A stretch of 64,000 nucleotides of DNA from Oscheius dolichura (taxonomy: Eukaryota; Nematoda; Chromadorea; Rhabditida; Rhabditidae): the NCBI GenBank assembly GCA_932521035.1, contig OW051494.1, positions 2,962,001 through 3,026,000 of the forward strand. The letters are read 5' to 3'. The first letter of the stretch is position 1; each line of letters begins with the position of its first letter. A program made the translations under genes and the position numbers. Below, in pieces: positions 17,679 to 30,056 of this stretch. The notes beneath the pieces were generated by a model that had not been told where the DNA came from, ran no database searches, and saw only the letters and a program-made list of their open reading frames with translations.

Positions 17679-18842
17679 ATGGCTTCGACCCGTCCCAGAG
17701 TCATGAAACTGCTCCTTTTGCTCGGTCTCCTCCCCGTTATCCTCTCCCACAAAGGACACGGCATCCCCAGCCATATCCACGAGAAGCTCCGGAATGCCCA
17801 CAGCTTCCTGGATGTGGTCGACCGCGTCCATATCATCTACCACCCGGAGAAAACCAATAGCCACATCGAGAAGACCTTCCCCACCAGTGCCCGTCAGTTT
17901 TCTCTCTTCCCCAATCTCCCATAGAGAATATTTAGCCCGTCAGGAGATGAGAATCGTCTCCGGCAGCTTTATGTCCAAGTCGAAGAAGCTCCACCACAGC
18001 CATGCCCGGGCACAGTCGATGGCCTCCCCCACAGCCGAGCAGCCCCTGGCCCTCCACGACGACGTCGACGGTAGGCCCTCTCCCAACTAGAAAACAGTCC
18101 ATTTAGCCCATACGGCCGACCATCTGAGTCTGTTCAGCTCCATCAAACAGGGAAATGACACCTGCAAGCTGCAATCGGTCTGTGTTCCCGTCCCAATCGA
18201 GACCGAGGACCCGCAGATTGTTATTTTTCCCAAGTGCTACGAGGTATTGTATTTCCGCAGCGATATAAACAAAAAATTGAATTTCTTTATACAAAAATTG
18301 AATTATTCTAGGTCATGCAATGTGTTGGCTCGTGCTGTGAATCCTACGAGAGCTGCCATCCTCACAGCATCAGGAAAATTCAGAAACCGGTAGAAATTCC
18401 AATTTGTAAGGAAAAAGGATTGAACTCTAGATCGTGGAATTGATTTATGTCGGAAATGATCGTTTTATGTTGAACAAAACGATGAACATTACAATGGAAG
18501 AGCACACCTCGTGTTCCTGTCTCGACTGTGGCTCGGACGTGGGTCACATGTAAAGCAAAACAGAAATACTATCTATTCCAGGCACCTCAATGTGCAGATG
18601 GCTTCGTTTTGGGTCCCAGCTGCGAATGTGAATGCATAAACAGAGCAGACAGCAACAATTGCAGGGGTACGGTAGAGATTGTGAAGAATAATCCGGAAGA
18701 AGAGGAGGTACTAACCACAGAAACGACCGGAGACTGTGCTGGACAAGATGCCCGTCCATTGGAAGCCGGAAGGAGGAGAGGCCACCACCATAGACACAGA
18801 TTTTCTCATAGAAGACACGGAAGAATTAACATCAGTGGATAA
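17679..18842 (+). CDS. pvf-1: PDGF/VEGF-family growth factor (PVF-like)
   Basis: This is a secreted cystine-knot ligand for a VEGFR/PDGFR-type receptor tyrosine kinase. The start ATG 17679 gives MASTRPRVMKLLLLLGLLPV, a signal peptide; an in-frame ATG at 17703 is also possible. After a propeptide, the cystine-knot domain reads CKLQSVCVPVPIET, FPKCYEVMQCVGSCCESY, ESCHPHS, IVELIYVGNDRF and HTSCSCLDC. This matches the P-x-C-V-x-x-x-R/Q-C-x-G-C-C layout of the family. A cysteine-rich extension (CADGFVLGPSCECECI) and a histidine/arginine-rich C-terminus (RRRGHHHRHRFSHRRHGR) follow. The basic tail may bind heparan sulfate (inference). Introns follow FPT, DVD, KCYE, IQKP and CGSD. The symbol is by family resemblance. 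Confidence 0.85.
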
Positions 18843-19058
18843 ATAATAAATCTTTGTGTTTTGCAACTAACCCTACTCATCCGATTTACTCGATTGAATA
18901 TGAGTGAACAACTAAAATAAACCAAAAATATACGAAAGAAAACTTTGCTATAAAATCGTTCAGGACTTCGAAAATGGAATGAGCAGAAGTGCGCCTGTAC
19001 TTGTGATAATGTCTCGTGCGGGCGAGGAGAGTTCCTTGATAGACAGAAGTGCGAATGT

Positions 19059-19202
19059 ACCTCTACCGAGGTTGTACCGAACACCTCTACCGAGGTTGTA
19101 CCGAACACCTCTACCGAGGTTGTACCGAACACCTCTACCGAGGTTGTACCGAACACCTCTACCGAGGTTGTACCGAACACCTCTACCGAGGTTGTACTGA
19201 AC
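19059..19202. repeat. Minisatellite, six copies of a 24-bp unit
   Basis: Six uninterrupted head-to-tail copies differ only in the last unit (C to T near its end). Each unit contains ACCTC-TACC-GAGGT, an internal inverted repeat, so each can form a small hairpin. A frame is open on both strands because 24 is divisible by three; neither reading has a start or neighbouring exons that suggest coding. It lies about 220 bp past the end of the PDGF/VEGF-like gene. Confidence 0.9.
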
Positions 19203-20202
19203 AACTGCCGTTATAAAAAGTTCTGATTCAGGTGCAAATAGGAGCAGCCAAAACTGCACCTACTTCTTCTAGCCCAACGGAACGATCTCGGCTACAAGAG
19301 ATAGACATTGCCTCCTTGCCAAGGCTAAAGGCTAACGTACTTTCCAAACACAACTGAATATATCCTGTACAGCATTTGTATAAATATTTTCATTTTTCAC
19401 TTCCATCTTCTTTTCTGCACTCAACGAACAAAACAAACAAACAACGAATTCAATTTCAAACACAACAACAAACCCGCCAATCTAAAGGACTGTTCCTGTA
19501 TCGTGCGGCATTTCATTTTCTTTCTGTTTTTTTCTTGTTTTTTCCTCTTTTCCTACTTCCCTCTTTTCTTTTATTCCCTTCTTTGCTCCGTTTTCCCGTT
19601 TGTGTTGCTCGCATACCGCATGCCGCATGTTCCATATGCCTTACAGAACAAGTATCTTTGACTAGCCAACATATTGCCACGTTGCCGAATTCGCTGCCTC
19701 ACTCTGGCTCAGAGTTACATGTATGAAAGAAAAAATAGCGGCTGATTTACTTATCTTCTTCAAGTGACCATGACAGCCGGATAGATTGCTGAAAACAAAA
19801 GGTCTCGCTCGGAAAGGGCGATTTGTCTGCGTGCGTGTCGCGCAGCGGTCTCGATGACGAACCCAGACAGCCCGCTTGAAATAGTGACCACTGCTGCCCT
19901 CTGTTTTCTTGCCGCACTACCGTGGCTTATCAACTCGCCTTCCTCGCAATTTCGGAGTGAATTACTTCTAACCTTTTGTTTCATGCACTATTACATTGTC
20001 TGTGGAATGCTTTATAATCAGCTAATATCGTAAATCTTTTTTTCTGCGCTCGGGGGATGATTCACCTTCTCTACCACACCTTTCATTATTGTCTTGTTTC
20101 ATATCACTCGATTTTTTATTGTTATGTTACCAGCCTTCATCTAGCTTTTTCAGGGTCCTTAGTATTTATTGGCACGTCAACGTCTGCTGTAAATAGCTTA
20201 AA
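19203..20202. other. Intergenic, upstream of clathrin heavy chain
   Basis: AT-rich and pyrimidine-tract-rich non-coding DNA (T-runs at 19520-19580). No gene found. It presumably holds the clathrin promoter, and the last part may contain a 5' leader intron. Confidence 0.6.
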
Positions 20203-23200
20203 ATGGCGCTGTTGCCTATCAAGTTTCATGAACACCTACAAGTAGGATCTCATTTTTACTATGATAATTTCTTTCAGTTGGCTAGTGTTGGCATTAGAGC
20301 TCAAAATATCTGCTTTGCCAATGTCACCATGGAGTCGGATCGCCATATAGTTGTTCGAGAGATGGTATTTCCTAGTGTTTCGTCTATTTTTATAATTTGT
20401 ATTTAGATTGGCGACTCTCAACAAGTCGTTATTATTGACTTAAATGATGTCAATAACCCACAGCGACGCCCTATTTCAGCGGACTCTGTTATTATGCATC
20501 CAACTAGCAAAATTCTTGCTCTTAAATGTATTCATTTACAGTAAAATGTACAAGGCTATTATTTCAGCTGGCAAAACTCTTCAAATTTTCGATATCGAGA
20601 AGAAAACCAAGGTTAAAGCCCACCAAAACGTTGAAGATGTGGTATTCTGGAGATGGATTAATGAGAAAACGATTGCCCTAGTCAGTGAGACAGCTGTATA
20701 TCATTGGTCGATGGATGGTATGCATTCCGCTTTCACTTATTATTTTGTTTGAAGGTGATTCTCCTCCTCAAAAAATGTTTGATCGCCACCAATCCCTAGC
20801 TGGATCTCAAATTATCAACTACAGGGCTGACTTCGAATGCAAATGGCTTGTTTTGGTTGGCATTTCCGCCAAGGTTGGTTGTGCGGGAACGTCTGTATCT
20901 ACGGCTTTTTTAGGATAATCGCGTCGTCGGAAGCATGCAGTTATACAGCACAGAACGCAAAGTTTCACAGCCTATTGAAGGGCATGCTGCTTGTTTCGTG
21001 AGATTCCGCGTTGAAGGTAATGCTCAACCATCGAACTTGTTCTGCTTCTCTGTCAAAAACGATGCTGGTGGCAAGGTAACATTATTTTACAAAACATCTT
21101 AATATTCAATTTTAGCTGCATATTATTGAGGTCGGCCAACCACCACAAGGTAATCAGCCATTCGTCAAAAAAGCTGTCGATGTTCCTTATACCGCAGATA
21201 CTGCCAGTGATTTTCCTGTTTCAATGCAGGTTAGTATAGAGAAAGTGTTCTGAAGCAGAAGTTGTAAATAGTTCTGTGTTTACTCGGCCACTGGAGCAAT
21301 ATGATCTCTTTATGTAAACTCTTGATTTTAGGCTTCATCTCAACACGGAATTGTCTATCTTGTAACTAAGCATGGTTTTGTACACCTTTACGACCTTGAT
21401 TCTGGAACTAGAATTTATTCTAATCGTATCTCTACGGAAACAGTTTTCGTCACTACCGAATATACGACAACAGGCGGTATCATGGGTATCAACAGAAAGG
21501 GACAGGTATTTAGTATAAAATCTGATGTCATCGTCATATTTTCAGGTGCTTTCGGTGTCCATGGATGAAGCGAACGTTGTACCCTTTGTGACCCAGCAAC
21601 TCCAAAATCCAGATCTCGCATTGCGACTTGCTTCAAGATGTGATCTTCCTGGCGCAGAAGAACTTTTCGTGAGGAAATTCAACCTCCTTTTTGGCAATGG
21701 GCAATACAATGAAGCCGCCAAAGTTGCTGCTACTGCTCCTAAGGGTATCCTTAGAACGCCTGCTACTATCCAGAAGTTTGCTCAGTGTCCCAATCCGTCA
21801 GGTGGAGCTTCTCCCCTTCTTATCTATTTCGGCATGCTCTTGGATCAAGTGAGTTTTCGATTTTGTGTGTTAATCTATTTGTGCATTTCAGGGTAAACTT
21901 AATAAATACGAAACTCTGGAACTTTGTCGTCCTGTACTTTCCCAAGGAAGGAAAGAGCTTCTGAACAAATGGCTAAACGACCAAAAATTGGAATGCTGTG
22001 AAGAGCTCGGGGATCTAGTCAGACCTCACGATGCAAACGTTGCTTTGTCTATTTACCTTCGTGGAAACGTGCCGCACAAGGTATGCTGGAGATTATTTTT
22101 TTTATCTTAAACGTTACTTATTCAGGTGGTTCAATGTTTTGCCGAAACTGGCCAGTTCGATAAAATTATTCTTTACGCCAAGAGAGTCGGCTTCGAGCCT
22201 GATTACCTTTTCCAGTTGCGTCAAATTTTACGATCTGGTAATCCAGAAGCCGGTGCTAAGTTTGCTCAAATGCTAGTTTCCGAGAGTGGTGGTGAGCCGC
22301 TTGCTGATCTCAACCAGGTATTCGTTAATACGTTACAAATGAACTACTGAATTCAGATAATTGATTGTTTCATGGAGGTTCAAGCCGTCCAACCATGCAC
22401 GCAATTCCTCTTGGAAGTACTAAAAGGTGATAAACCCGAAGAGGGCCATCTACAAACACGCCTTCTCGAGATGAACTTGCTAGCACATCCTCAGGTATGC
22501 TGAATATTGTTCGATTAATGTTTTACTTTAGGTTGCCGATGCTATCCTTGGAAACAAAATGTTTAGCCACTATGACAGATCATCCATTGGACAACTATGT
22601 GAAAAGGCTGGACTTCTTCAGCGAGCTTTGGAACATTTTACCGATCTCTACGACATTAAGAGAACAGTCGTCCACACTACACACTTTAAACCTGATGTAT
22701 GTTTGCTATTTTACTACAGTTATTCAATTACAGTGGTTGGTTGGATACTTCGGATCTTTATCCGTAGACGACTCTTTGGAATGCTTAAAAGCAATGCTCG
22801 CTCAGAATATTCGCCAAAACCTACAAGTAAGTTTATACTTCGGCAATCCATATCGATTTAGGTTGTCGTCCAAATTGCGTCTAAATACCATGAACAGCTA
22901 GGCACTGAAGCTCTGATCGACCTTTTTGAAACCAACAAAAGTTATGAGGGTCTTTTCTACTTCCTTGGAGCCATTGTCAATTTTTCGCAAGATCCAGAGG
23001 TGCACTTCAAATACATTCAAGCTGCTACTCGCACTGGCCAAATTAAAGAGGTGGAGAGAATCTGTCGTGAGTCCAACTGCTATGACGCTGAACGGGTGAA
23101 GAATTTCCTCAAGGAAGCTAAGTTGAGCGATCAAGTAATTTGGTTTTTGCAATAACAAGAGGATACATATTTTCAGTTACCATTAATCATAGTGTGTGAT

Positions 23201-26200
23201 CGCCATGACATGGTTCATGACCTGGTTCTATATCTCTACAGAAACCAGCTGCAAAAATATATCGAAGTATTTGTCCAAAAAGTCAATGCTGCTCGTCTTC
23301 CAATTGTAGTAGGAGCTCTTCTTGATGTCGACTGCAGTGAAGATGCTATCAAGCAGCTTATAATCAACACTCGCGGCAAATTCGATATCGACGAACTAGT
23401 TACAGAAGTTGAAAAGCGGAACAGGTTCGTCTAATTGTTATTACGATATATACTGAATATTTTAGACTGAAGTTATTGAACCATTGGCTCGAAGCACGTG
23501 TACAAGAAGGAGCCACTGATGCTGCAACTCACAATGCTATGGCTAAAATCTACATCGATTCTAACAACAGTCCTGATCGTTTCCTTCGTGAAAACCCTTA
23601 CTATGATAGCCGAGTCGTTGGAAAGTATGTGCTTCTTCGGTCATTATAATTTTATATGTTTAGATACTGTGAAAAACGAGACCCTCATTTTGCCTTCTTA
23701 GCATATGAACGTGGCGAATGTGACCAAGAATTGGTTAATGTCTGTAATGAGAACTCCCTATTCAAAAACCTGGCAAGGTATCTTGTTCGTCGTCGCAACT
23801 TCGACCTTTGGGCTCAAGTTCTCGCTGAAGAGAATCCTTACCGTAGACAGCTTATTGATCAGGTATTGAAATGATTTGGATGTCTTAATAACATACTTTA
23901 GGTTGTGCAAACTGCTCTCTCGGAAACTCAAGATCCCGAAGACATCTCCGCTACAGTGAAAGCTTTTATGGCTGCCGATCTCCCTAATGAATTGATCGAA
24001 TTGCTGGAAAAGATCGTCCTCGATAATTCGGCTTTCTCTGAACACAGGAATTTGCAGAATCTGTTGATTCTCACCGCGATGAGGGTACGCGAATTTACTG
24101 AACATTCTTATTGTGTGTTTAGGCTGACCGCACCAGAGTTATGGAGTACATCCAAAAACTAGATAACTACGATGCTCCTGATATTGCCAACATTGCTATT
24201 TCCAGTGAGCTTTACGAGGAAGCTTTTGCCATTTTCAAGAAATTTGACGTCAACAACAGCGCTATCAATGTACGTTATTGTTTTGTTCTAAAAATGATGT
24301 ATGATTCAGGTTCTTATTGAAAATGTTGCTAATTTGGATCGTGCCTATGAGTTTGCCGAAAAATGTAATCAGTCGGATGTCTGGGCTAGCCTTGCAAAGG
24401 CTCAGTTAAAACAAGACCTTGTCAAGGAAGCCATTGACTCCTTTATTAAAGCTGATGATCCTGGAGCTTATATGGAAGTCGTCAACAAATGTTCTCAAAC
24501 TGGTAAGTTATTCGTCCGATAGGGTTTACCATTGGATATTCAGGTCATTGGGAAGATCTCGTAAGATATCTACAGATGGCTCGTAAGAAGTCCAGAGAAT
24601 CATACATTGAGACTGAATTAGTCTACGCTCTAGCAAAAACAGGACGGTTAACTGAATTGGAAGAATTTATTTCCGGTCCCAATCATGCTCAAATTAGCCA
24701 GGTTTTAATATCATTAATATTTGAACTATTCAATTGTAGATTGGTGATCGCTGTTTTGACAACGGAATGTATGACGCCGCCAAGATTTTGTTCAACAATG
24801 TCTCCAACTTTGCCAAGCTTTCAGTTACTCTCGTCAAACTAGGAGAATACCAAGGAGCTGTAGATGCCGCAAGAAAAGCCAACAGCACCAAGACCTGGAA
24901 ACAAGTTTGCTTCGCCTGTGTAGAGAACAAAGAATTCCGTCTTGCACAAATGTGCGGGCTTCACATTGTTGTACATGCTGATGAGTTGGAAGAATTAATT
25001 AACTTCTACCAAGATCGAGGTCATTTTGAAGAATTGATAGGTAGGCAGTAAGAAGATATTTATTTATTCTTGTTATAGGGCTTTTGGAAGCTGCTCTTGG
25101 ATTAGAAAGAGCCCATATGGGAATGTTCACCGAATTAGCCATCTTATACAGCAAGTTCAAGCCAGAGAAGATGCGTGAACATTTGGAGTTGTTCTGGAGT
25201 CGAGTTAATATCCCTAAAGTTCTTCGTGCCGCAGAACAAGCTCACCTTTGGTCTGAATTGGTATTCTTATACGACAAGTACGAGGAATACGACAACGCTG
25301 CCATAACTATGATGCAACATCCCACTGAATCATGGAGGGAACAACATTTCAAGGAGGTCATCGCTAAGGTTTGCTTAATTTATTATATGAATTTTAACTA
25401 TTTCCTTCAGGTTGCGAATGTCGAACTTTACTATAGAGCCATGCAGTTCTATCTGGACTTCAAACCAACCCTTATCAATGATCTGCTTTCAGTGCTTTCT
25501 GCTCGTTTGGATCATTCGCGAACCGTCCAGTTCTTCTCAAAACGTATGCCGCTTGAAGATTTCACAATAATATCACGTTTTAGAAAAGCATATCCCCCTT
25601 GTTAAGCCTTATTTAAAACAGGTTCAAAATTTAAACAACAAGGCTATTAATGAGGCACTTAATCAGCTTCTTATTGATGAGGTAAATATTAGTTATACAG
25701 CAATGATATTTTTTCTAGGAAGATCATGCTGGTTTAAGAGCTTCCATTGATGCTCATGATAATTTCGATAATATCACTTTGGCACAACAGCTCGAGACGC
25801 ATTCCTTGGTGGAATTCCGCAGAATTTCTGCCTATCTTTTCAAAGGAAACAACAGATGGAAGCAGTCCATTGAACTCTGCAAAAAAGATAAGCTTTACAG
25901 AGTAAGATTTTAAGCAATTGGTTGATACTTGTTCTTTTCAGGATGCTATGGAATATGCTGCAGATTCACGTTCACGAGAATTGGCAGAGGAGCTTATTAG
26001 CTTCTTCTTGAATGAACGACTGTACGACAGCTTTTCTGCTGCTCTTTATCATTGCTATGATCTGCTTCTTCCCGATGTTATTTTGGAGCTCGCCTGGAAA
26101 CATAAAGTCACAGACCATGCTATGCCATATATGGTCCAAATGATGCGGGACTATCACAACAGGTTAGAGAAATTGGAACGTTCTGATGCTGAACGGAAAG

Positions 26201-26435
26201 AAGAAGCAAATACCAGTCAGCAACAAAATGGGATGACAAGTACGTTTCGTTTTCTTTGACTCAATTTTTTAATATAATGTTTATTATTGAGCAAATTTCA
26301 GTGGAACCCCAGCTGATGTTAACCTACGGATCCGCGGGCCCAATGCCAGGTCCTTACGGTGCTCCACCTGGAGGAATGTATCCCTATCCAGGTCAGCAGC
26401 CATTCCCTGGTGCTCCTGGAGGAGCTTTTATGTGA
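20203..26435 (+). CDS. chc-1: Clathrin heavy chain
   Basis: This is the complete triskelion subunit that coats vesicles at the plasma membrane and trans-Golgi. The start at 20203 reads [13 protein letters not shown], the usual clathrin N-terminus. The N-terminal propeller follows ([37 protein letters not shown]), then the linker and long arrays of clathrin heavy-chain repeats ([34 protein letters not shown]) and the trimerisation end [17 protein letters not shown] with a Pro/Gly-rich tail ending GGAFM-TGA. About 24 introns are nearly all 35-50 nt. The reading frame is intact throughout, and length (about 1680 residues) fits the family. Codon use is AT-rich. There is no neighbour on the same strand close enough upstream to suggest operon membership. 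Confidence 0.97.
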
Positions 26436-26697
26436 TCATGTTATGTACAGTGGCCCAATTTTTTGTGATCTTCTTACTAGTTTTTGAAGGTTAGTGATAC
26501 TCTTCAAACTTTTTTTTGTACTCCTCGCATTGCTATTTTCTGTACGTAATCAAGACAGTCATACATATAAATATTTATTATACTCACGTTGTTTTATTTC
26601 ATGGGGAATCCGCACTCTTGACCAGGCATACCCTGGTCACTCCGCCCACTTGGTTGCCAATGGCAATTTCGCCAGTCTTCTAGTATCTGCTGCAGTA

Positions 26698-28652
26698 ATG
26701 AGGGCGCGCTCCAGCTCGGTGACGTCTCTCAGTAATATTCGCTCTCGTAAAGGTATTATCAATAGTTACTGCTTATAAGGATAATTAAAAATCTGACGGA
26801 TTCAGAAGCGTTTGCATTGAATAGGCTTAATTTCTCTTATAGTGACTAATAAATCTGTTATTCTTCTTGAACACTTAATATTACTATAAAATTGTAAAAT
26901 CAAGAGACGATAGTTGTCAAACTGAACATGTGCATTCAGGGATATCTTTGGACCGGAATAATAATGAGCATTTGGATCGACAGCCTCGTTTAGTTCACAA
27001 TACTTCGAAACACGTTAATGAAGGCTTCTTTGGGGTGAGTCCGCCTTTCTTCCTTGAATTCTATGTGTTGTCTTTTATTATAATAGTCTTGTAAAGCCTG
27101 AATCTTGTCCGATTCATAGGTGCGGTTAGATTAGCTCTGTCCAGAGAGCCAATAAACTACGGGCCACCGGTTTATTCGTTTCTCGAATAGCCTCCATTTT
27201 TGACGGCATAATTGCTCCCCAGCCGAGGTCCCTAAAATATTTTGCCAGTTCCATTTGTGTCCTCCATTCAATTTGTTTACTGCGCTGGTCAGTTGGGGGG
27301 TGTCCATTAGTGCCCCCCTAAAGAGAAAAGTATATCTGCAGCCGAGCCGGCCAGCATTGTATATGTGTGTGTCTGAATGTTTCGTCCAGCTGTTTCCAGG
27401 CGTCCATTTTCGTAACAAAAAGCTGCGGCTATGCATGTTTCCTGTGGAGAGGCCAATAGCCGGAAGCGGTCACTTTTGGCCCCCGGCTGCCGTTGTTGTA
27501 GCTATAGCGAGCCGGCTAAAAAAGGTCAAAAAAATACAAACTAAAACGACCTCAAAGATCTCTCCTTCTTATGTATTAGTAGACATTTTCAGACGTCGGA
27601 GAATATTCGATCTGTGGATTCGCGAGCAGACATTGAAAAACGCTACGAGATAGGCAGCCTAATTGGACAGGGCAATTTCTCTAAAGTCTACTTTGCACTT
27701 CGACGAAAGGATGACAAAAAGTGCGCGTTGAAGGTAAAAACTCTATTTCTGGCTGTCCTACTCGGTGCCGGCCGGCGAGTGACCAACGGACGATGAAAAA
27801 ACGGGGAGGAGGAAATTAGGGAAATTTACAGGAAATTGAAAAGCAATCCCTTCGCGGCAAATGGTTCTTCATCGAGAATGAGGTCGAAGTTCTGCAGATG
27901 TGTAGCCATCGCAATATCTGCACCCTGCTGGATGCCTTCAAGACCACCCAGAAATACTTCCTCGTATTTGAGTATGCTACGGTAGGAGGAGAGGAGGGGA
28001 GGAGGAAGAGACGAGAGAATTCAGGACGGCGATCTGTTCGAAGCAGTGCGTCTCAAAGGGAAACTGGAAGAGGTCGAAGCAGCCAATGTTTTGTCGCAGA
28101 CGGCGTCGGCCCTGGCCTATCTCCACGCGAGGAAGATCGTCCACCGAGACGTCAAGGCCGAGAACATCCTCCTGGGGCCGGAGTGGCACGTGAAGTTGTG
28201 TGATTTCGGCCTGGCCTGTACTGTCCTCGGCCCGCTGATGAGGGTCTGCGGCACGCCGACCTACTGTGCCCCGGAGATACTGAAAGAGACAGGTCCCGAC
28301 TAATCTCCCCCTCTCGCCGATTGACGGGTTTCAGGCTACGGGGTCCAGGTGGATGTCTGGTCGCTCGGCGTCCTCCTCCATATCATGCTGATTGGCTACG
28401 CGCCCTTCCGGTCCGGTGACAAGGGCCGTCTCTTCCGACTGATTGCCAAGGCTCGGCTCTACTTCGACCTGCCCGAGTGGAAGGGCATCGGCACCTGTGA
28501 GTTGTCCTCCTCCTCCTCCCCCGGATGGCCACTCCCTTTCAGGGGCGAAGGATCTCGTGGCCCGGATGGTCAACGTCGACGTGGACAGACGCCCCAAGGC
28601 ACAGGACATCAGCCTCCACCCGTGGGTCTCCTCCCAGCTGGCCAAGTTATAA
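26698..28652 (+). CDS. CAMK-group kinase, doublecortin-like-kinase type
   Basis: The first exon MRARSSSVTSLSNIRSRK splices to GISLDRNNNEHLD, then over a 558-nt intron (27035-27592) to TSENIRSVDSRADIEKRYE. The kinase follows with all core elements: glycine loop LIGQGNFSKVYF, VAIK lysine in CALK, HRDVKAENIL, CDFGLA, CGTPTYCAPEILKETG and VDVWSLGVLLHIML. The activation-segment wording and the PPFR-like APFRSGD fit the DCLK/CaMK branch. It ends just past HPWVSSQLAKL, so there is no calmodulin-binding extension of useful length. No doublecortin domains are present in the visible exons. The frame is open upstream of the chosen ATG, so a longer N-terminus cannot be excluded. Confidence 0.8.
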
Positions 28653-28854
28653 CCCCCTCGTCCTCCTCCTCCTCCCGGTCTTTCCCACTCGAGTCTTTCA
28701 TATTCTCCCCTCAATCTTTCTCTCTCTCCACGCGGTGCCCCCAATGAACTATTTATTGTGCAAAGTGTGCTGCTCACGTCATTTGGCGGGCCGGGCGGGT
28801 CTGTGTACAGAAAAGTTCAGCTCTCTTACGTACGATGCGATGGCCTCACGTGTG

Positions 28855-30056
28855 TCAGATCTTCAGCTGGCGACGGATATAGGCCGTGACCAGACGGAAC
28901 GGCCGCTCCTCGTAGTCTATGTAGAGCTCTTTGGGCACGTTGACCTGGTCGCCGAGCATCCGATTCAACAGGGCGACACACACGATAGCCGCTGGAAATG
29001 GGTACTGTAGAAGGGGACTATTACAAAATGGATACTGTACTTCGCTACGGGAGCCCAGTGATAATTGCAGTAACCGTATTACAAAAGTCTAAAATGAACG
29101 GTACCTTTGATGCCGGCCCGTTGAGTGTAGGCGGCGAAGAGGGTGGCCTCCATCTCGATGTTCCTGACCCCCTTCTCGTGGATTGCCCGAAGGAATTCGA
29201 ACTTGTCCTCCGATTCGTAGTCACAGAAGAAGCCGTCCAGTCGCATCTGCCCTGAAATGGGTTATTTCCAACAGAGAGAGGGAGGGTGGCCGACCTTCGT
29301 AGAAATCGTCGGCCGCCATGGTCAGCCCCCTGGCCGAGGGGATTTTCAGCTCTTCGGCCAGGAGCATCAGTTCCTGGGAGAGGTCGTCGTCCAGCTTGCA
29401 GTCTCTCTTGACCCGCTGCCCCTTGACAACCTGCACAAAACACTGTTCCAGTTCGGCATTCATCGCCCCGCTGCTGATGACCACTGTGCCCGAGTCGACC
29501 CCGATCCCTCCCGAGGTGCCGAGCCGGATAAAACGGACATCCGTCGCCTTGGCATGGCACATCAGCTTCAGCGTCTCGACGAGCATAATACTCAATGAGG
29601 GGATGCCCATCCCATGCTGGAATTTGGAATTCAGGAGTCGGAGGACGGGGGTGACCCACGTTGATCCAACAGACGGGACCGGTTTTGTAGATGACGAAGC
29701 GGTCACTCTTGCACAGATTCTCGCTGATGGGAATGCCCGTCTGCTCGGAGAACCACGTGGCGTAGAGCTTGAACCGGCCGGGGGAGCCGCCGCAACAGAC
29801 GAACTGAAACGGAACGATAGAACCTGCACCCGTACAGTCTCGGCAGCGGGAAGGATAGAAAACAGAAGAGTCAGCTAAAGGGAGGAGAGTCAGCTGCCGA
29901 GATTGTACAGGTGTGGATGACTCAAAAAGTGCTGACCTTGGTGTCCCCAAAGACGGCGGGGATGTCGAGGACGTCGGTGCCGAATCCGAAGTGATAGAGG
30001 GTATCGACGTCGGCCTCCTGGATGTGCTTGTTCTGCATCTGAAAGGGCACGGCCAT
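28855..30056 (-). CDS. upp-1: Uridine phosphorylase, copy 1
   Basis: Cytosolic pyrimidine salvage enzyme: uridine plus phosphate to uracil plus ribose-1-phosphate. Exon 1 (29937-30056) begins MAVPFQMQNKHIQEADVD and has YHFGFGTDVLDIPAVFGD. Exon 2 starts FVCCGGSPGRFKLYA. Later exons carry HGMGIPSLSIMLVETLKL, the phosphate-binding FIRLGTSGGIGVDSGTVV, the EGQMRLDGFFCDY stretch and NIEMEATLFAAYTQRAG with the ribose-contacting glutamate, ending RRQLKI-TGA. Introns are about 36-130 nt; intron 1 contains a complete foldback element. A diverged second copy lies downstream on the same strand, with its 3' end 1.2 kb from this gene's start. All expected motifs are present, so it is probably active. Confidence 0.9.
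29823..29916. repeat. Foldback element, complete copy (UPP copy 1 intron 1)
   Basis: The left arm 29823-29846 and right arm 29893-29916 are inverted copies with only about two mismatches over 23 bp; 46 bp lie between. The right arm follows the consensus CTGCCGAGAYTNTACGGGTG. It is wholly inside an intron, so the pre-mRNA could fold into a long hairpin. Confidence 0.85.

Noticed and set aside
27131..27436. Minus-strand frame of 101 codons in the large kinase intron
   Set aside because: Composition is non-coding, with no start context, splice chain or family resemblance; the surrounding exons define it as an intron.
29257..29878. Plus-strand frames of 113-186 codons across uridine phosphorylase copy 1
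   Set aside because: Complementary to well-conserved enzyme exons; high GC makes both strands open.
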